Part shown: positions 5,661 through 8,561 of the stretch, in pieces
Numbering within the stretch: position 1 is the first letter of the stretch
Layout of the letters: each line of letters starts with the position of its first letter
Assembly (NCBI GenBank): GCA_910584285.1
Contig: CAJTYK010000071.1
Location: forward strand, 1-8,561
DNA from: an uncultured Oscillospiraceae bacterium
GTDB taxonomy: Bacteria; Bacillota; Clostridia; Oscillospirales; Oscillospiraceae
Length of the DNA: 8,561 nucleotides
Direction of reading: 5' to 3'
Notes under the pieces: generated by a model
The model's database searches: none
Told to the model about the DNA's origin: nothing
The model's input: only the letters and a program-made list of their open reading frames with translations
Program-made: the position numbers and the translations under genes

Positions 5661-6881
5661 TTATTTCAGGCGGGCCTCGGGGACATAGGCCCGGTGGAGA
5701 AAGGTGACGATGTGGCCCCGGGTGCACACCTTGTTGGGGCTGAACTCGGTCTGGGCGGCGTTGTCGCCGTTGGTGACGCCGTTGGCCACCGCCCAGTCCA
5801 CCGCCTTGGCGTAGCTGGCGTTGGGATCCACGTCGGTGAAGCTGCTGGCCGGGGCGTCCTCTTTGTCCAGGGTCTGCCAGATGTAATTGACCGCTTCGGC
5901 GCGGGTGCACTCCTTGCTGCCGTTGAAGCTGTCGTCGATCATGCCCTTCTCCCTGGCCCAGTTTTGAACCTGCATCTGCTCCTTGTCCCAGGGGATGGAG
6001 GTGCTGGTAATGCCCGCCGCCCGGGACAGGAAGGTCAGGATCTGGATGTGGGTGCAGTTCCGGCCGGGGCTGAATTCAGTCTTGGCGGCATTGGTGCCGT
6101 TGGTGATGTCCTTGGACACCGCCCAGTCCACGGCCCCGGCGTACCACTCGTTGGCGGGCACGTCGGTAAAGGCGGGGCTGCCGGTGACCAGGAAGCAGAA
6201 CTCCTCCGGCTCCCTGGTAACCCACTCTTTCCCATCGTGGTAAACGTGCGCCGCGGTAATCTGGATCAGGGTGTCAGAGCCAAAATACTCGTACAGGCTT
6301 TCCGCGCTGGCAGATAGGGGGGAATAGCTGTCATTTCCAACGAAGTGAAACCCGTTCTGCTCCGGGTCCCCCGTAGTGCTGTAGCTCCATATGCTAAACC
6401 TGTCTTTATCACTGAACGGGCCCTTTTTCTCAGAGGGGATCAGGGTGTAGTCCGTGGTGCTGTAGGCCGTATTGGCCTCCCAGTAAAAAATCCGCTCCTC
6501 ATAAACGCCGTCGCCGTCCGAATCCGACCAGGCTTTGAGCTTCAGACTCAGCCATCCCCCTTGCTCCGGGTAAAGATTGTCCAGCGTAATCTTCGTCCCC
6601 ATCGGAAGGGGCGTGACGGTAAATGTTCGGACAGACGGTTCCTCGTTCCGTGTGTAGACATCGTAGGTTGTGACATAATTCTCGTGGGGTTCTTTCACGG
6701 TTTCCACCGTGAACTCCCAGATCCGGTACTCCCCCTCCTGCGCCGCGGTGGTGTAGCCGACGGGCAGATCGAAGGTGACCTCCAGCCGGGGTGTCTCCCG
6801 TTCCCCTGCCGCAAACGAGGGAACCACCAGACCCAGGCACAGGGTCAGCGCCAGGAAAAGTGCCGCAAACCGTTTTTCCAT
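5661..6881 (-). CDS. Secreted protein with three C-terminal SLH domains
   Basis: A 406-residue exported protein. A Sec signal peptide is clear: MEKR, hydrophobic core to about 20, then PSFAAGE with likely cleavage after residue 24 or 25. Residues about 31-235 are rich in aromatic and beta-type sequence, with a DSDGDG loop (120-125) like calcium-binding loops; I do not recognise this domain. SLH repeats follow: 238-288 (FTDVPANEWYAGAVDWAV at its start), a diverged one at about 295-337, and 348-398. Each has Cys-Thr at the same place (Cys276, Cys325, Cys386). SLH triplets anchor proteins to pyruvylated secondary wall polymer, so this should be displayed on the cell surface. The ATG at 6881 has AAGGAGAA six bases upstream. 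The gene appears to be monocistronic, with a long structured leader that contains a terminator. The N-terminal function is unknown. Confidence 0.93.
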   Translation of the reverse strand: MEKRFAALFLALTLCLGLVVPSFAAGERETPRLEVTFDLPVGYTTAAQEGEYRIWEFTVETVKEPHENYVTTYDVYTRNEEPSVRTFTVTPLPMGTKITLDNLYPEQGGWLSLKLKAWSDSDGDGVYEERIFYWEANTAYSTTDYTLIPSEKKGPFSDKDRFSIWSYSTTGDPEQNGFHFVGNDSYSPLSASAESLYEYFGSDTLIQITAAHVYHDGKEWVTREPEEFCFLVTGSPAFTDVPANEWYAGAVDWAVSKDITNGTNAAKTEFSPGRNCTHIQILTFLSRAAGITSTSIPWDKEQMQVQNWAREKGMIDDSFNGSKECTRAEAVNYIWQTLDKEDAPASSFTDVDPNASYAKAVDWAVANGVTNGDNAAQTEFSPNKVCTRGHIVTFLHRAYVPEARLK

Positions 6882-6910
6882 GCTGTTTTCTCCTTTATGT
6901 GGTTTTCCAA

Positions 6911-6955
6911 CAGACCGGCCCGGGGGCGGGCCGCGTCCCCGCCCCCGGCAGTCTG
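6911..6955 (-). other. GC-rich hairpin just upstream of the SLH gene ribosome binding site
   Basis: CAGAC (6911-6915) pairs with GTCTG (6951-6955), and CCGGGGGCGGG (6920-6930) pairs perfectly with CCCGCCCCCGG (6938-6948), loop seven bases. Flanking blocks TTTCC/GGAAA (6904-6908, 6958-6962) and TTTATG/CATAAA (6894-6899, 6963-6968) continue the symmetry. No T-run follows on either strand, so it does not look like a terminator. It sits between the leader terminator and the ribosome binding site, where it could affect read-through, mRNA stability or translation. Confidence 0.65.
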
Positions 6956-6965
6956 CCGGAAACAT

Positions 6966-7002
6966 AAAAAGCGGTGTCGAGCCTTGAAATACCCAACACC
7001 GC
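6966..7002 (-). terminator. Intrinsic terminator inside the SLH leader
   Basis: On the - strand GCGGTGTTGGGT (7002-6991) pairs with GCTCGACACCGC (6982-6971) over 12 bp (three G-U), loop of eight, followed by TTTTT (6970-6966). It lies 85 bases before the SLH start codon with no gene between it and the leader promoter, so it would end a roughly 214-base RNA unless disrupted. Its 3' arm and T-run are also the 3' strand of the 18-bp end helix. Confidence 0.78.
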
Positions 7003-7046
7003 CTTGAAAATCAACGCGAACACAAAGCCTATCCCAATTTCCCGCC

Positions 7047-7075
7047 TTGCTATTCCGGCGGAAAACGGCTATAAT
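7047..7075 (+). promoter_or_regulatory. Possible + strand promoter antisense to the SLH leader
   Basis: TTGCTA (7047-7052), 17-bp spacer, TATAAT (7070-7075). A start near 7082 would give an RNA antisense to the 5' half of the leader. No protein gene follows on this strand before 8127. The TATAAT overlaps bases used by an internal helix of the leader, so the match could be chance. Confidence 0.35.
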
Positions 7076-7185
7076 AGGCCCGTGGTACGATTTAAAATCG
7101 CTGTGTTGAGTGGGTGCCTCACTCGCGCAGGGCCGTGGGGTGTTCCCGCACCCCATGGCCTGCCGCCTTTTATGCTTCCGCCCTC

Positions 7186-7215
7186 ATTCTATCTGATCCG
7201 GCTTGGAAAATGCAA
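7186..7215 (-). promoter_or_regulatory. Candidate promoter of the SLH leader
   Basis: Read on the - strand: TTGCAT (7210-7215), 18-bp spacer, TAGAAT (7186-7191). The -35 is weak (three of six). The expected start near 7179 falls at the first bases of the 18-bp end helix. An imperfect inverted repeat (GGAAAA-GCAA at 7205-7215 with TTGC-TTTTCC at 7223-7233) covers the -35 and could be a protein-binding site. Confidence 0.45.
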
Positions 7216-7238
7216 GGGCTTTTTGCCTTTTCCCACAC

Positions 7239-7265
7239 AAAAACGCCCCGCCGGCCGGCGGGGCG
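7239..7265 (-). terminator. Intrinsic terminator after the zinc-ribbon membrane protein
   Basis: CGCCCCGCC (7244-7252) pairs with GGCGGGGCG (7257-7265), loop GGCC, followed by five T on the - strand (7239-7243). It begins eight bases after the stop codon and separates this gene from the SLH leader. Confidence 0.92.
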
Positions 7266-7273
7266 CGATGCTG

Positions 7274-7669
7274 TCAGCTTTTCTCCTCAAAGGCCGCCCC
7301 GCAGGCGCGGCAGTGGACGGTGATCCGCCCCTTCCCCCTGGGCACCCGCATCAGCTGGCCGCAGTTGGGGCATTTGAAATAGCGGTGCTCCTTGTCGTGG
7401 GCCCGGGCCCGGAAGGCGGCCCACTTGCGCCAAATAGGGCGAACGGTTTGGAGAAAGCGGTTGTTCTCCGCCCGGCGGCGCTCCAGGTTCCGGGACAGGG
7501 AGCGGTACAGGCTGAGCACCAGCACCACGGTGCCCAGCAGCTCAAAGGCCAGCAGCCGGGTGAACAGAAAGACCACATAGAGGATCAGGTACAGCACGAT
7601 CAGGAACAGGTTGAGCTGATCCCCTCCATAGCGCCCCGCCATAAAGCGGGTCAGAGAACGGCGGATCAT
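7274..7669 (-). CDS. Small membrane protein with C-terminal zinc ribbon
   Basis: A 131-residue protein. Two hydrophobic segments (about 19-38 and 40-58) form a hairpin in the membrane, then a very basic stretch (59-95, RSLSRNLERRRAENNR and similar) and a zinc ribbon with Cys100-x2-Cys103 and Cys120-x2-Cys123 (CPNCG and CRACG), so both termini should be cytoplasmic. The RYFKCPNCGQ and RITVHCRACG pattern is that of small zinc-ribbon proteins common in Clostridia, where no function is known to me. The ribbon could bind nucleic acid or a protein, or act as a structural cap; this is inference. The start at 7669 has AGGAGGTG seven bases upstream, a near-perfect ribosome binding site. It is a single-gene unit with a good promoter and terminator, divergent from cysE. 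Confidence 0.85.
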   Translation of the reverse strand: MIRRSLTRFMAGRYGGDQLNLFLIVLYLILYVVFLFTRLLAFELLGTVVLVLSLYRSLSRNLERRRAENNRFLQTVRPIWRKWAAFRARAHDKEHRYFKCPNCGQLMRVPRGKGRITVHCRACGAAFEEKS

Positions 7670-7711
7670 GGGCGCTCACCTCCTACGCGGCGGGAATTTC
7701 GGAATATACCT

Positions 7712-7740
7712 ATGATAGCGCGGCAATTTGGCCGCGTCAA
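7712..7740 (-). promoter_or_regulatory. Promoter of the zinc-ribbon membrane protein gene
   Basis: Read on the - strand: TTGACG (7735-7740), 17-bp spacer, TATCAT (7712-7717). Within and just past the spacer is an inverted repeat CGCGGC (7719-7724) and GCCGCG (7731-7736) with six bases between, which could be an operator. Confidence 0.75.
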
Positions 7741-7765
7741 TGGGGTAAGCGTAAACAAAATGTGA

Positions 7766-7780
7766 ATTTCCGCCGGAAAT
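7766..7780. repeat. Palindrome between the divergent promoters
   Basis: ATTTCC (7766-7771), GCC, GGAAAT (7775-7780). It lies 25 bases from the zinc-ribbon gene -35 and 16 bases upstream of the cysE -35, where an activator or repressor of either could bind. No regulator can be named from sequence alone. Confidence 0.4.
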
Positions 7781-7796
7781 AGCCTCCCAATTTTGC

Positions 7797-7825
7797 TTGA
7801 CACCCCCAAAGCCCCGTGATAATAT
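7797..7825 (+). promoter_or_regulatory. Promoter of the cysE T-box leader
   Basis: TTGACA (7797-7802), 17-bp spacer, TAATAT (7820-7825); a TATAAT three bases further on is an alternative -10 with a 20-bp spacer. The expected start is near 7832, about 295 bases before the cysE ATG. Confidence 0.85.
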
Positions 7826-7831
7826 AATGAG

Positions 7832-8103
7832 ACAGTGACCCAGATCACAACCAAATATCGCGGGGAACGCTCAGGCGGGGCCGTCGGCTGTCCGCCTGGA
7901 AGTAGTCCGTTTTGGAACCGGCAGAGAGGGGCGGCCATGGGCTGAAAGCCGCCCTCGGGGAAGCTTCGGGCGAACTGCAAGCGGGAGCGAGGGGGACTTG
8001 GGCGCCCTCCGTCCGGCCACGTCACGGCCAAAAGGGATAAACGAGAGTGGAACCGCGGTATTGCCGCCTCTCATGCCATCGGGCATGGGGGGTTTTGTTT
8101 TTT
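7832..8103 (+). promoter_or_regulatory. T-box riboswitch sensing tRNA-Cys
   Basis: The leader has the T-box parts in order. Stem I holds GGAAGTAG (AGTA box at 7901-7904), helix GTCCG (7905-7909) with CGGGC (7967-7971), and on the other side of the specifier loop GAAC-TGC-A, so the specifier is TGC (7976-7978), a Cys codon followed by the usual A. CCGC (7892-7895) with GCGG (7981-7984) closes the loop below. Small stems fill 7986-8030. The antiterminator has GAGAG (8043-8047) with CTCTC (8068-8072), GCGG (8055-8058) with CCGC (8064-8067) and a 7-base bulge TGGAACC (8048-8054). TGGA pairs with tRNA ends of UCCA, and tRNA-Cys carries U at the discriminator. Uncharged tRNA-Cys should stabilise the antiterminator and turn cysE on. 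Confidence 0.95.
8067..8103 (+). terminator. T-box conditional terminator
   Basis: CCTCTCATGCC (8067-8077) pairs with GGCATGGGGGG (8082-8092) over 11 bp (two G-U), loop ATCG, followed by TTTTGTTTTTT (8093-8103). Its 5' arm contains the CTCTC used by the antiterminator, so the two structures exclude each other. Confidence 0.95.
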
Positions 8104-8126
8104 ATCTGGACAAGGAGGAACCTTTT

Positions 8127-8561
8127 ATGACCCGATTAGGGGAAACCCTCCGGGCCTACCAGGCCCGGGACCCGGCGGCAAGAAGCAGGCTGGAGATCTT
8201 CCTGCTCTACCCCGGGGTGCACGCCACCCTGTACCACCGATTGGCCCACTTTTTATATCGGCACCGGTTGAAATTCCTGGCCCGGTGCGTCTCCCAGTGG
8301 AGCCGCTTCTGGACGGGCATCGAGATCCACCCAGGGGCGAAGCTCGGACGCCGTCTGGTGATTGACCACGGCATGGGCATCGTCATCGGAGAGACCGCCG
8401 AGGTGGGGGACGACTGCCTGATCTACCACGGTGTCACCCTGGGGGGCACCGGCAAGGATCAGGGCAAGCGCCATCCCACCATCGGCAGCAACGTGCTCAT
8501 CTCCACCGGGGCCAAGGTGCTGGGCCCCTTCAAGGTGGGGGACAACGCCCGCATCGCCGCC
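8127..8561 (+). CDS. cysE: Serine O-acetyltransferase, N-terminal 145 residues
   Basis: Acetylates serine with acetyl-CoA to O-acetylserine, the first step of cysteine synthesis, in the cytoplasm. The gene runs off the window; 145 residues are seen. A helical N-terminal part includes FLLYPGVHATLYHRLAHFLY (25-44), then the left-handed beta-helix of hexapeptide repeats from about residue 64. Catalytic and family motifs: IDHGMGIVIGETAEVG (79-94, with the Asp80-His81 pair), YHGVTLGGTGK (100-110, His101) and KRHP (114-117). The short N-terminal domain fits the EpsC/CysE short form of Gram-positives. The ATG at 8127 has AGGAGGAA six bases upstream. Transcription is governed by the tRNA-Cys T-box in the leader, in keeping with a cysteine pathway gene; cysK or cysS may follow beyond the window. 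Confidence 0.97.
   Translation, partial: MTRLGETLRAYQARDPAARSRLEIFLLYPGVHATLYHRLAHFLYRHRLKFLARCVSQWSRFWTGIEIHPGAKLGRRLVIDHGMGIVIGETAEVGDDCLIYHGVTLGGTGKDQGKRHPTIGSNVLISTGAKVLGPFKVGDNARIAA

Larger units (their letters stand above)
6957..7180 (-). ncRNA. Candidate structured leader RNA (unassigned class) of the SLH gene
   Basis: The two ends of this 224-base segment pair over 18 bp with no interruption: CGGAAGCATAAAAGGCGG (7180-7163, - strand) with CCGCTTTTTATGTTTCCG (6974-6957). Two of the pairs are G-U on the - strand and would be A-C mismatches if the + strand were transcribed. Inside lie a long hairpin (7128-7162, about 14 bp), a 5-bp hairpin (7108-7124), a small hairpin (7088-7100), a helix AACACA/UGUGUU (7102-7107 with 7019-7024), a helix GCCUAU/AUAGGC (7074-7079 with 7027-7032) and an 8-bp hairpin (7038-7064). 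A terminator hairpin (6966-7002) excludes the end helix. A candidate promoter places the start at the first base of the end helix. I could not match 6S, SRP, RNase P, tmRNA, T-box, cobalamin, lysine, M-box, FMN, TPP, SAM or c-di-GMP signatures. It may be an attenuator or a free small RNA. Confidence 0.55.

Noticed and set aside
6882..6965. N-terminal extension of the SLH protein
   Set aside because: It would put 28 charged residues before a normal signal peptide, whereas the ATG at 6881 has a clear AAGGAG and starts the signal peptide.
6981..7009. Direct repeat GCCTTGAAA at 6981-6989 and 7001-7009
   Set aside because: Noted, but both copies lie in and next to the terminator hairpin and two copies of nine bases are weak evidence for a separate element.
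6957..7180. Assignment of the leader to 6S RNA or a known riboswitch
   Set aside because: 6S RNA is a rod with one central bubble, whereas this has side hairpins at the 5' end. The GTGAGGCACC at the 7108-7124 hairpin recalls the M-box start, but the other M-box parts are missing. No cobalamin, lysine, FMN, TPP, SAM, glycine or c-di-GMP core was seen.
6974..7765. + strand open frame of 263 codons through the leader and the zinc-ribbon gene
   Set aside because: It is antisense to the zinc-ribbon gene and crosses strong hairpins and terminators; the product has no family features and no good ribosome binding site.
1..8561. CRISPR arrays, insertion sequences, tRNA or rRNA genes, attachment sites
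   Set aside because: No regularly spaced repeats, transposase motifs, terminal inverted repeats with duplications, tRNA cloverleaf or rRNA sequence were seen by eye on either strand.

Overview
The window is a GC-rich, gene-dense stretch from what looks like a Clostridia-class Firmicute, most likely a gut Oscillospiraceae relative (Flavonifractor/Lawsonibacter type). The clues are strong GGAGG ribosome binding sites, a Cys T-box riboswitch, a YtrA-type GntR/ABC operon, a DegV protein beside a DUF1836 protein, and an SLH protein whose repeats carry the Cys-Thr motif common in that family. This assignment is inference from content; no taxonomic marker was compared.

Layout. (1) Positions 1-495, + strand: the end of a small XRE-type regulator and a three-helix small membrane protein, closed by a strong hairpin shared with the convergent operon. 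(2) Positions 499-2546, - strand: a GntR repressor, ABC ATPase and ABC-2 permease operon, with overlapping genes, a near-consensus promoter and a palindromic operator on the start site. (3) Positions 2549-4127, - strand: a DUF1836 regulator followed by a DegV/FakB-type fatty-acid-binding protein, with their own promoter and terminator. (4) Positions 4143-5615, - strand: monocistronic mnmE (tRNA wobble-uridine modification GTPase). (5) Positions 5619-7215, - strand: a secreted SLH-domain protein behind a long leader. (6) Positions 7239-7740, - strand: a small membrane protein with a C-terminal zinc ribbon. (7) Positions 7797-8561, + strand: a serine acetyltransferase gene (cut by the window end) under a T-box that reads UGC and has a UGGA acceptor bulge, both matching tRNA-Cys.

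Nearly every transcription unit can be read from promoter to terminator. The genes do not form one pathway: they are separate housekeeping, envelope and sulfur-metabolism units, each with its own control. The most unusual part is the leader of the SLH gene (about 6957-7215). It has a candidate promoter, an 18-bp helix joining its two ends (two G-U pairs only if read from the - strand), nested internal helices and a strong intrinsic terminator whose 3' arm is also the 3' strand of the 18-bp helix. It looks like a structured RNA or riboswitch-like attenuator that I cannot assign to a known class.
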